DNA from: Ephydatia muelleri
Taxonomy: Eukaryota > Porifera > Demospongiae > Spongillida > Spongillidae
DNA length: 64,000 nt
Direction of reading: 5' to 3'
NCBI GenBank assembly: GCA_013339895.1
Contig: JABACO010000016.1
Coordinates: forward strand, 3,243,767 to 3,307,766
Shown piece after piece: positions 45,025-56,800 of the stretch. A program made the position numbers and the translations under genes. Position 1 is the first letter of the stretch; each line of letters opens with the position of its first letter. A model generated the notes under the pieces. That model was not told the origin of the DNA, did not search any database, and worked only from the letters and a program-made list of their open reading frames with translations.

Positions 45025-46830
45025 TTAGGGATTGTCCAGTGTCTGAAGAACTATTCTGTACAGTGATATACCATAATCACTATCATCAGAAAGGGGACTC
45101 ACTGTTTCTTGTATTCTACTCAATTGCACTGGTGTAATTGAAACAGACAGTTGAGGCACTGGTACCCCTTGATCATCATCAACTGCTTCTTCATTATTAC
45201 TTCCACCTTCCTCGGATTGCCCATACTCATCTGAAACATCTTCAAAAAGATCAACAGCATCAAGTCCTGAATACCTCAACCTCAGAAGACCAGCTGTGAA
45301 AAGCTGATTTGGGGTTTTCCCTCTCTCAGTACGTAGTCCATGACCATTCCATGCTTCTTTAAACTGCTTCAGGGAGCGATTTATCCGTGGGAGATAGACG
45401 TAGTGTAATGCAAATAGGTGATTTTCATTGATGGGATCCAAAAGGTCATGTTGTTCCATGTAGTAGAAAAGCCGGTAATAAAAGGAAGTTGCACAACGAT
45501 GGCTGTCCTTCCATAATCGCTCTATTCGTTGATTATGCACAGAACTACCTACAATGATGGACCTCCTGTTAACCCCTCGGTTTCGTAGCATGTGTCGTGC
45601 GACTTGAACATTTTCTCTGCCTTGATCAGTCCTCACCCGTGAAGGAAGACCATATTGACCAACTGCACCAAGGAAGAGGCCATACACAGTGCTGGCACGG
45701 TTATTTGTTGAACACTGGAGAAAGAGGACAAGTCTACTAAATCCATCAATTGCCCCATGTGTGACCATCCGCCAACGAATCAGTTTATGGTGCCCATCTG
45801 CAGGGTGGATACAAATTGATCACATTATTTAAGGTATGAGCAAGCCTTAGGTAATAATACCAATTTCTACTTCAGGTCATAGTTAAAGTGAGTGCTTGCT
45901 GCCAATACAGTCCCTATTGAAACTAAGCCTAAGCCTAAGATCTCAAATATTACATTACCACACCGAAAAGAGTGTCCACTTTATTTGCCACAGTCATGCA
46001 TACATATCAAACAAAAGCCAAAAATAGCTGCCAAATGCACATGTAAATGTTACACAGTATGTGTGCTTGACCTTACCTATATGCCACAAAGAATTGGGTC
46101 CAGGTACAGAGTATGTGCGCCTGGCAGATACTTCTCTCCATCTCAAAGCATTATTGATTGGATCTGTGGTTCTTATTGCTTCTCGTACTCTCTCCCTTGT
46201 GACACGATACCCCATAGATCGCAGTGTACCCCAAACCATCGTTTGACCCAGTGATGGGGAACTCCTTCGAATCTGTCGAACAACCAATTCCAACTCACCA
46301 TCATCAATGTTGTCACCCACAACTTGTCCAAATTCTCTTCGTCGACGAAAGATAGTCATGCGTGACACACCAAGTAAGTTCGCTATTTCAACCCAAGTAA
46401 AGCCCATCGAATGAAGGTACATTAGCTGTTGCTCACTGATGTCAAACCTTGGTCTTCCTGGTCCAGACGATGCTCTTGTAGGGGCACTATACGAGTAATT
46501 CCCGCTACTGAATGGGTGGTTGAGATACTCTTCCCATTCGGACAATATACATCGGAGGCATTCCAAAAGGCTGCTCAACTCTTCACACATATTTGATATA
46601 GCAATTTCGCTTCCTAACTCGCTACTGGGCAAATGGGATCCCAAATAACTATTCAAGGTTGATACAGAGATGATAATCATTTCCAGCTGTTCCACTACAT
46701 ACTCGCTGAATTCCTCGTTTGCAAGGCCCCTCTGGTTATTAGCACTTGCAACAACTCGAGCCACCTCCGTAAAAAATGTCTCCCACTCGCTAGAGAAAGA
46801 TGAATCGTTGCCTTGTGCCATGTTAGCCAC
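45025..46830 (-). CDS. Integrase-core (rve-type DDE) transposase, two exons, intact (508 aa)
   Basis: Exon 1 is 46,830-46,077 and exon 2 is 45,797-45,025. The intron runs from a GTAAGG donor to a CTGCAG acceptor. The joined length is 1,527 nt (509 codons with stop). The N-terminal half has a helix-turn-helix (ISEQQLMYLHSMGFTWVEIA, then LLGVSRMTIFRRR). The catalytic core has Asp in HGAIDGFSRL, Asp in VRTDQGREN and Glu in NQRIERLW, the DDE triad of the integrase fold. A C-terminal region follows with an acidic tail. This protein type is common in fish, cnidarian and sponge genomes and is usually annotated only as an integrase core-domain protein. Superfamily assignment (IS3EU- or Ginger-like) is uncertain. 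The gene is undamaged. Confidence 0.88.
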
Positions 46831-46918
46831 TACTAGGATTGCTTACGTAAATGTGGGGGTGGGTACGAGACTACAGACATATGAAAGGTCATGTTGTTAT
46901 GACGTAATCAGGCCTAAA

Positions 46919-47265
46919 AATATCTCACGACGTCGTAAGTCTCACGACGTCGTAAAGTTCTCACGACGTCGTAAGTCTCACGACGTCGTAAAGTATCTCA
47001 CGACGTCGTAAGTCTCACGACGTCGTAAAGTATCTCACGACGTCGTAAGTCTCACGACGTCGTAAAGTATCTCACGACGTCGTAAGTCTCACGACGTCGT
47101 AAAGTATCTCACGACGTCGTAAGTCTCACGACGTCGTAAATGTCACGACGTCGTAAAGAATCTACGACGTCGTAACACATCTCACGACGTCGTAAAAAAA
47201 TCTCACGACGCCGTAAAAAAAAAACCACTCACGACGTCGTAACACGATCTTACGACGTCCTAAAA
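46919..47265 (-). promoter_or_regulatory. Array of ACGACGTCGT palindromes upstream of the integrase-type gene
   Basis: Inverted counterpart of the array at 34,706-35,072, with the same order of spacers including the AAAAAAAAA-type run near 47,217. It starts about 90 bp upstream of the integrase-type start codon. Conservation of order indicates descent from one element. Confidence 0.78.
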
Positions 47266-47346
47266 TACACTGACAACGACATAAGGTTCCATGACGTCTC
47301 CCAGAGGTCGTCTTCGAATTTTGTTACTGATGGCTTGCCATACGAC

Positions 47347-47828
47347 CGCGCGAACGGGGTTGGCACATGCAGCAATTTGTGCAGTTTGTTCCGGCAGTGC
47401 ACTTATCGCAAACTGGCTTTTTGTGCTTCGAAGAACACGCGAGAGACATATTCGAGCTAGCTATGGATGATGTGACAAAATTATAATCATTATAATTTGT
47501 GATGATTGAATCGAGTCTGAGCACGAGATGAAAAGTAGCAAACTGAACTGGTTTGCGAGAACCACGTAGGTTGTGAACATTTTAACTGGTATGGGTACCT
47601 AAAAGAATCTAATGACGCTTAAAATTTGTTTAAAACTACTCCAGAAAAAAGTGTACTTCTTAGCATTCGGACATCGAAAAACGGACGACCGCATAACTTT
47701 AAATCAATACAAGTACGTTACCGTTCATGATATGGAGCTAAGAATAGAACCAGCCGTCGTAAAAAGAGTTGGGCTATCCGAATATGTATTTTACTACGTA
47801 AGCAACGTTTTCCGACATGGAACCGGTG
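47347..47828. other. Right terminal region of the 17.6-kb block
   Basis: 47,640-47,828 is distantly related, inverted, to 30,237-30,455. In between, the minus strand at 47,345-47,410 has a Cys-rich open stretch (CDKCTAGTNCTNCCMC) leading up to the shared sequence near 47,340. It may be a zinc-binding exon of an element gene, but it is not connected to one here. Confidence 0.45.
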
Positions 47829-50800
47829 TTAAAATGAATGGGTCATATTTGCAATGAGTGTACATATGTATTAGATAGTGGTGCAATGAATGTGCAAAGC
47901 TTCCTTGTATGCTAGCGATTTAAATGTGTCTTTGGGATTCAGAAGATCGACTGTGTATTGTAGAATTTTATGCCCTGCACGATATCTTTATTTAGTAAGT
48001 TATGCATGTGGATATTTGTATTCTGTAATGATTCTTTTACATATTGAATATGATGGTGTGGTATGCAATGTGATAATGCAGCATGCCAATAGAGTTAATA
48101 GTGTATTGTGTATTGATTTCTTCCCATTCAAAATAAATGGGTCATGTTTGCACATAAGTAGTAGATAGTGGTGCAAAGCTTCCTTGTATGCTAGCGTTTT
48201 AAATGTGTCTTTGGGATTCAGAAGATTGACTGTGTGTTGTTGTAGAATTTTATACCCAGCACGTGATCATTGTTTAGTATGTGCACATGTGCTAAATGTT
48301 GCTGCCCTTCTCGTTCCACCTTTGGTCTGTATAGCAGCCTAGTGCTGGTTGTTTGGATACGTTCAGAAGTTTGTTAGGTATCGCAAACGAGCCTATCATG
48401 CCATCACAAGTTTTACTTAAGCCTTAGGCATCACTTTGAAACACATCTATGAAGCACAAGAATGGACGTCATTGTGTCATTGTCAGAATGGTCAAAGTTC
48501 AGTCCGTTTTGAAATAACATTTGTTTTTAGATACAAGGGGAATTGTAGGGCTAAGTTTAGTACCATGTTGGGTGTAACAGCCTACCGTAACCCCAAAATA
48601 TACTATCTAACCTAGTATACTGAGTGTACATTTTGCTTGTTGCATTCTGTCATTAAACGAGCTCTATATTTTTTCATCTTTCTCTTCTTCTACATGACTA
48701 CACAATCATCCTATATCAGAAGGTAAGTTATGCATGTGGAAATTTGTATTCTGTAATGATTCTTTTACATATTGACTATGATGGTGTGGAATGCTGCAGT
48801 ATATGAGACAATGAAGCATGCCAATAGAGTTAATAGTGTATTCTGTATTGATTTCTTCCCATTCAAAATGCATGTGACATATTTGCAGCATGTGTACATA
48901 AGTAGTAGATAGTGGTGCAATGAATGTGCAAAGCTTCCTTGTATGCTAGCGTTTTAAATGTGTCTTTGGGATTCAGAATATTGACTCTGTGTTGTTGTAG
49001 AATTTTATGCCCAGCACGTGATGATTGTTTAGTATGTGCACATTTACTAAAGCTTGCTTCCCTTCTCGTTCCACCTTTGGTCTGTTTAGCAGCCTAGTGC
49101 TGGTTGTTTGGATACTTTCAGAAAGTTTGTTAGGTAGCGCAAACGCCATCACAAGTTTTACTTAAGCCTTAGGTATCACTTTGAAACACATCTATGAAGC
49201 ACAAGAATGGATGTCATCGTGTCATTGTCAGAACGGTCAAAGTTCAGTCCGTTGTGAAATAAAATTTGTTTTTAGATCCCAGGAAAATTGTATGGCTAAG
49301 TTTAGTACCATGTTGCGTGTATCAGACTACCGTAAACCAATAATATACTATTAACCTAGTATACTGAGCGTACATTTTGCTTGTTGCATTCTGTTATTAA
49401 ACGAGCTCTATATGTTTTCATCTTTCTCTTCTTAAACATGAATAAACAATCATCCTATATCAGCCGGTAAGTTATGCATGTGGATATTTGTGCTCTGTAA
49501 TGATTCTTTTACATATTGACTATGATGGTGTGGTATGCTATGAGATAATTAGGGATGCCTATAGAGTGAATAGTGTATTTTGTATTGATTTCTTCCCATT
49601 CAAAATGAATAGGTCATATTTGCAATGTGTGTACATAAGTAGTAGATGGTGCAATGAATGTGCAAAGCTTCCTTGTATGCTAGCGTTTTAAATGTGTCTT
49701 TGGGATTCAGAAGATTGACTGTATGTTGTTGTAGAATTTTATGCCCTGCACGATATCTTTGTTTAGTATGTGCACATGTGTTAAAGCTTGCTACCCTTCT
49801 CGTTCAACCTTTGGTCTGTATAGCAGCCTAGTGCTGGTTGTTTGGATATGTTCAGAAGTTTGTTAGGTAGCGCAAGCGAGCCTATCATGCCATCACAAGT
49901 TTTACTTAAGCCTTAGGTATCACTTTGAAACATCTATGAAGCACAAGAATGGACCTCATTGTGTCATTGTCAGAATGGTCAAAGTTCATTCTTTTGTGAA
50001 TCAAATTTTGTTTCTAGAATTGGCAATGTGATAATGCAATGTGATAATGCAGCATGCCAATAGAGTTAATAGTGTATTGTGTATTGATTTCTTCCTATTC
50101 AAAATAAATGGGTCATGTTTGCACATAAGTAGTAGATAGTGGTGCAAAGCTTCCTTGTATGCTAGCGTTTTAAATGTGTCTTTGGGATTCAGAAGATTGA
50201 CTGTGTGTTGTTGTAGAATTTTATACCCAGCACGTGATCAATGTTTAGTATGTGCACATGTGCTAAAGCTTGCTGCCCTTCTCGTTCCACCTTTGGTCTG
50301 TATAGCAGCCTAGTGCTGGTTGTTTGGATACGTTCAGAAGTTTGTTAGGTATCGCAAACGAGCCTATCATGCCATCACAAGTTTTACTTAAGCCTTAGGC
50401 ATCACTTTGAAACACATCTATGAAGCACAAGAATGGATGTCATTGTGTCATTGTCAGAACGGTCAAAGTTCAGTCCGTTATGAAATAAAATTTGTTTTTA
50501 GATACAAGGGGAATTGTAGGGCTATGTTTAGTACCGTAACCCAAAAATATACTATTAACCTAGAATACTGAGCGTACATTTTGCTTGTTGCATTCTGTTA
50601 TTAAACGAGCTATATATTTTTTCATCTTTCTCTTCTTAAACATGAATACACAATCATCCTATATCAGGTGGTAAGTTATGCATGTGGATATTTGTACTCT
50701 GTAATGATTCTTTTACATATTGACTATGATGGTGTGGTATGCTATGAGATAATGAGGGATGCCTATAGAGTGAATAGTGTATTTTGTATTGATTTCTTCC

Positions 50801-53800
50801 CATTCAAAATGAATAGGTCATATTTGCAATGTGTGTACATAAGTAGTAGATGGTGCAATGAATGTGCAAAGCTTCCTTGTATGCTAGCGTTTTAAATGTG
50901 TCTTTGGGATTCAGAAGATTGACTGTATGTTGTTGTAGAATTTTATGCCCTGCACGATATCTTTGTTTAGTATGTGCACATGTGTTAAAGCTTGCTACCC
51001 TTCTCATTCAACCTTTGGTCTGTATAGCAGCCTAGTGCTGGTTGTTTGGATATGTTCAGAAGTTTGTTAGGTAGCGCAAGCGAGCCTATCATGCCATCAC
51101 AAGTTTTACTTAAGCCTTAGGCATCACTTTGAAACATCTATGAAGCACAAGAATGGATGTCATTGTGTCATTGTCAGAATGGTCAAAGTTCATTCTTTTG
51201 TGAATCAAAATTTGTTTCTAGATTGGCAATGTGATAATGCAATGTGATAATGCAGCATGCCAATAGAGTTAATAGTGTATTGTGTATTGATTTCTTCCCA
51301 TTCAAAATAAATGGGTCATGTTTGCACATAAGTAGTAGATAGTGGTGCAAAGCTTCCTTGTATGCTAGCGTTTTAAATGTGTCTTTGGGATTCAGAAGAT
51401 TGACTGTGTGTTGTTGTAGAATTTTATACCCAGCACGTGATCATTGTTTAGTATGTGCACATGTGCTAAATGTTGCTGCCCTTCTCGTTCCACCTTTGGT
51501 CTGTATAGCAGCCTAGTGCTGGTTGTTTGGATACGTTCAGAAGTTTGTTTGGTAGCGCAAACGAGCCTATCATGCCATCACAAGTTTTACTTAAGCCTTA
51601 GGCATCACTTTGAAACACATATATGAAGCACAAGAATGGACGTCATTGTGGCATTGTCAGAATGGTCAAAGTTTAGTCTGTTGTGAAATAAAATTTGTTT
51701 TTAGATACAAGGGGAATTGTAGGGCTAAGTTTAGTACCATGTTGGGTGTATCAGCGTACCGTAACCCAAAAATATACTATCTAACCTAGTATACTGAGTG
51801 TACATTTTGCTTGTTGCATTCTGTCATTAAACGAGCTATATATGTTTTCATCTTTCTCTTCTTATACATGACTACACAATCATCCTATATCAGGAGGTAA
51901 GTTATGCATGTGGATATTTGTATTCTGTAATGATTCTTTTACATATTGACTATGATGGTGTGGAATGCTACAGTGTATGAGATAATGAAGCATGCCAATA
52001 GAGTTAATAGTGTATTGTGTATTGATTTCTTCCCATTCAAAATGCATGTGACATATTTGCAACGTGTGTACATAAGTAGTAGATAGTGGTGCAGTGAATG
52101 TGCAAAGCTTCCTTGTATGCTAGCGTTTTAAATGTGTCTTTGGGATTCAGAAGATTGGCTGTGTGTTGTTGTAGAATTTTATACCCAGCACGTGATCAAT
52201 GTTTAGTATGTGCACATGTGCTAAAGCTTGCTGCCCTTCTCGTTCCAGCTTTTGTCTGTATAGCAACCTAGTGCTGGTTGTTTGGATACGTTCAGAAGTT
52301 TGTTAGGTAGCGCAAACGAGCCTATCATGCCATCATAAGTTTTACTTAAGCCTTAGGCATCACTTTGAATCATCTATGAAGCACAAGAATTGATCTTATT
52401 GTGTCATTGTCAGAACGGTCAAAGTTCATTCCGTTGTGAAATAAAATTTGTTTTTAGATACAAGGGGTATTGTACAGCTAAGTTTATACTATTAGCCTAG
52501 TATACTGAGCGTACATTTTGCTTGTTGCATTCTGTCATTAAACAAGCTCTATATTTTTTCATCTTTCTCTTCTTATACATGACTACACAATCATCCTATA
52601 TCAGTATGTAAGTTATGCATGTGGATATTTGTATTCTGTAATGATTCTTTTACATATTGACTATGATGGTGTGGAATGCTACAGTGTATGAGATAATGAA
52701 GCATGCCAATAGAGTTAATAGTGTATTGTGTATTGATTTCTTCCCTTTCAAAATGAATGTGACTATTTGCAACGTGTGTACTAAGTTGTTGAAAGTGTTG
52801 TAATGAATATGCAATGCTTCCTTATATGCTAGCATATTTACATGTGCCTTTGGGATGCAGAAGTTTGTCTGTGTTGATTGTTGTGTTGTTGTTGAATTTA
52901 ATAACCCTCCACGATATCTTTGTTTAGTATGTGCACATGTGCTAAATCTTGCTGCCCTTCTCATTCCACCTTTGGTCTGTATAGCAGCCTAGTGCTGGTT
53001 GTTTGGATACGTTCAGAAGTTTGTTAGGTAACGCAAACGAGCCTATCATGTCATCACAAGTTTTACTTAAGCCTTAGGCATCACTTTGAAACATCTATAA
53101 AGCACAAGAATGGACCTCATTGTGTCATTGTCAGAACGGTCAAAGTTCATTCCGTTGTGATATAAAATTTGTTTTTAGATACAAGGAGAATTGTAGGGCT
53201 AAGTTTAGTACCATGTTGGGTGTATCAGCCTACCTTAAACCTAAAATATACTGTCTAACCTATTATACTGAGCGTACATTTTGCTTGTTGCATTCTGTCA
53301 TTAAACGAGCTCTATACTTTCTCTTCTTAAACATGACTACACAATCATCCTATATCAGTGGGTAAGTTATGCATGTGGATATTTGTATTCTGTAATGATT
53401 GTTTTACATATTGACTATGATGGTGTGGAATGCTCCAGTGTATGAGATAATGAAGCATGCCAATAGAGTTAATAGTGTATTGTGTATTGATTTCTTCCAT
53501 TTCAAAATGCATGTGACAAATTTGCAACGTGTGTACATAAGTAGATAGTGGTGCAATGAATGTGCAAAGCTTCCTTGTATGCTAGTGTTTTAAGTGTGTC
53601 TTTCGGATTCAGAAGATTGACTGTATGTTGTTGTAGAATTTTATGCCCTGCATTGTTTAGTATGTTCACATGTGCTAAGGCTTGCTGCGCTTCTTGTTCC
53701 ACATTTGGTCTGTATAGCAGCCTAGTGCTGGTTGTTTGGATACGTTCAGAAGTTTGTTAGGTAGCGCAAACGAGCCTATCATGTCATCACAAGTTTTACT

Positions 53801-56800
53801 TAAGCCTTAGGCATCACTTTGAAGCATCTATGAAGCACAAGAATGGATCTCATTGTGTCATTGTCAGATCGGTCAAAGTTCATTCCGTTGTGAAATAAAA
53901 TTTGGTTTTAGATCTCAGGAAAATTGTACGGCTAAGTTTAGTACCATGTTGGGTGTATCAGCCTACCGTAAACACTAGTATACTGAGTGTACATTTTGCT
54001 TTACGTTCTGTCATTAAACGAGCTCTATATTTTTTCATCTTTCTCTTTTTAAACATGAATACATATATCAGGAGGTAAGTTATGCATGTGGAAATTTGTA
54101 TTCTGTAATGATTCTTTTACATATTGACTATGATGGTGTGGAATGCTACAGTGTATGAGACAATGAAGCATGCCAATAGAGTTAATAGTGTATTGTATAT
54201 TGATTTCTTCCCTTTCAAAATGCATGTGACGTATTTGCAAAGTGTGTACATATGTAGTCGATAGTGGTGCAATGAATGTGCAAAGCTTCCTTGTATGCTA
54301 GCGTTTTAAATGTGTCTTTGGGATTCAGAAGATTGTCTGTGTGTTGTAGAATTTTATGTGTACATGTGCTAAAGCTTGCTGCCCTTCTCGTTCCAGCTTT
54401 TGTCTGTATAGCAACCTAGTGCTGGTTGTTTGGATACGTTCAGAAGTTTGTTAGGTAGCGCAAACGAGCCTATCATGCCATCATAAGTTTTACTTAAGCC
54501 TTAGGCATCACTTTGAAGCATCTATGAAGCACAAGAATGGATCTCATTGTGTCATTGTCAGAACGGTCAAAGTTCATTCCGTTGTGAAATAAAATTTGTT
54601 TTTAGATCCCAGGAAAATTGTATGGCTAAGTTTAGTACCATGTTGGGTGTATCAGACTACCGTAACCCAATAATATACTATTAACCTAGTATGCTGAGCG
54701 TACATTTTGCTTGTTGCATTCTGTTATTAAACGAGCTCTATATGTTTTCATCTTTCTCTTCTTAAACATGAATAAACAATCATCCAATATCAGAGGGTAA
54801 GTTATGCATGTGGATATTTGTATTCGGTAATGATTCATTTACATATTGGCCATGATGGTGTGGTATGCAATGTGATAATGAAGCATGCCAATAGAGTTAA
54901 TAGTGTATTGTGTATTGATTTCTTCCCATTCAGAATAAATGGGTCATGTGTGCAACGTGTGTACATAAGTAGTAGATAGTGGTGCAAAGCTTCCTTGTAT
55001 GCAAGCGTTTTAAAAGTGTCTTTGGGATTCAGAAGATTGACTGTGTGTTGTTGTAGAATTTTATGCCCAGCACGTGATGATTGTTTAGTATGTGCACATT
55101 TGCTAAAGCTTGCTTCCCTTCTCGTTCCACCTTTGGTCTGTTTAGCAGCCTCGTGCTGGTTGTTTGGATACGTTCAGAAGTTTGTTAGGTAGCGCAAACG
55201 CCATCACAAGTTTTACTTAAGCCTTAGGTATCACTTTGAAACACATCTATGAAGCACAAGAATGGATGTCATTGTGTCATTGTCAGAACGGTCAAAGTTC
55301 AGTCCGTTATGAAAGAAAATTTGTTTTTAGATACAAGGGGAAAATTGTACGGCTAAGTTTAGTACCATGTTGGGTGTATCAGCGTACCGTAACCCAAAAA
55401 TATACTATTTAACCTAGTATACTGAGCGTACATTTTGCTTGTTGCATTATGTCATTAAACGAGCTCTATATTTTTTCACCTTTCTCTTCTTAAACATGAA
55501 TACACAATCATCCTATATCAGTGGGTAAGTTATGCATGTGGATATCTGTTTTCTGTAATGATTCTTTTACATATTGACTATGATGGTGTGGTATGCAATG
55601 TGATAATGAAGCATGCCAATAGAGTTAATAGTGTATTGTGTATTGATTTCTTCCCATTCAAAATAAATGGGTCATGTGTGCAACGTGTGTACATAAGTAG
55701 TAGATAGTGGTGCAATGAATGTGCAGAGCTTCCTTGTATGCAAGCGTTTTAAAAGTGTCTTTGGGATTCAGAAGATTGACTGTGTGTTGTTGTAGAATTT
55801 TATACCCAGCACGTGATCATTGTTTAGTATGTGCACATGTGCTAAAGCTTGCTGCCCTTCTCGTTCCACCTGTGGTCTGTTTAGCAGCCTAGTGCTGGTG
55901 GTTTGGATACCTTCAGAAGTTTGTTAGGTAGCGCAAATGAGCCTATCATGCCATCACAAGTTTTACTTAAGCCTTAGGTATCACTTTGAAACACATCTAT
56001 GAAGCACAAGAATGGACGTCATTGTGGCATTGTCAGAACGGTCAAAGTTCAGTCCGTTATGAAATAACATTTGTTTTTAGATACAAGGGGAAAATGGTAC
56101 GGCTAAGTTTAGTACCATGTTGGGTGTATCAGCGTACCGTAACCCAAAAATATACTATTTAACCTAGTATACTGAGCGTACATTTTGCTTGTTGCATTCT
56201 GTCATTAAACGAGCTCTATATTTTTTTACCTTTCTCTTCTTAAACATGAATACACAATCATCCTATATCAGTTGGTAAGTTATGCATGTGGATATTTGTA
56301 TTCTGTAATGATTCTTTTACATATTGAATATGATGGTGTGGTATGCTATGTGATTATGAAGCATGCCAATAGAGTTAATAGTGTATTGTGTTTTGATTTC
56401 TTCCCATTCAAAATAAATGGGTCATGTGTGCAACGTGTGTACATAAGTAGTAGATAGTGGTGCAATGAATGTGCAGAGCTTCCTTGTATGCAAGCGTTTT
56501 TAAAGTGTCTTTGGGATTCAGAAGATTGACTGTGTGTTGTTGTAGAATTTTATACCCAGCACGTGATCATTGTTTAGTATGTGCACATGTGCTAAAGCTT
56601 GCTGCCCTTCTCGTTCCACCTGTGGTCTGTTTAGCAGCCTAGTGCTGGTTGTTTGGATACGTTCAGAAGTTTGTTAGGTAGTGCAAATGAGCCTATCATG
56701 CCATCACAAGTTTTAGTTAAGCCTTAGGTATCACTTTGAAACACATCTATGAAGCACAAGAATGGATGTCATTGTGTCATTGTCAGAACGGTCAAAGTTC

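Larger units (their letters stand above)
44812..47346 (-). mobile_element. Integrase-type DNA transposon (intact coding copy)
   Basis: The limits are set by where similarity to the deleted inverted copy at 34,630-35,638 stops: TTTAATGCC at 44,812 and GATGGCTTGCCATACG at 47,346. The element carries one spliced transposase gene and the ACGACGTCGT array upstream of it. No terminal inverted repeat or target duplication is obvious, so these may not be the true ends. The same junction with the large-transposase gene region is present in both copies. Confidence 0.7.
30237..47828. mobile_element. 17.6-kb TTAA-flanked composite insertion with related inverted termini
   Basis: Both borders carry TTAA (30,233-30,236 and 47,829-47,832). 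The terminal 13 bp are related inverted repeats: CACCGATTCCGTG at the left and CACCGGTTCCATG at the right (reverse complement). About 200 bp inward, further similar blocks occur in the same inverted sense, including an AAAAAAGTGTACTT motif at about 30,445 and 47,650. The surrounding DNA is one unit of the satellite-like repeat: its first half ends at 30,232 and its second half starts at 47,833, with nothing missing, so the block is a single insertion into that unit. TTAA targets are typical of piggyBac and Kolobok elements. Whether the block moved as one element or grew by nested insertions is not settled by the sequence alone. Confidence 0.7.
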
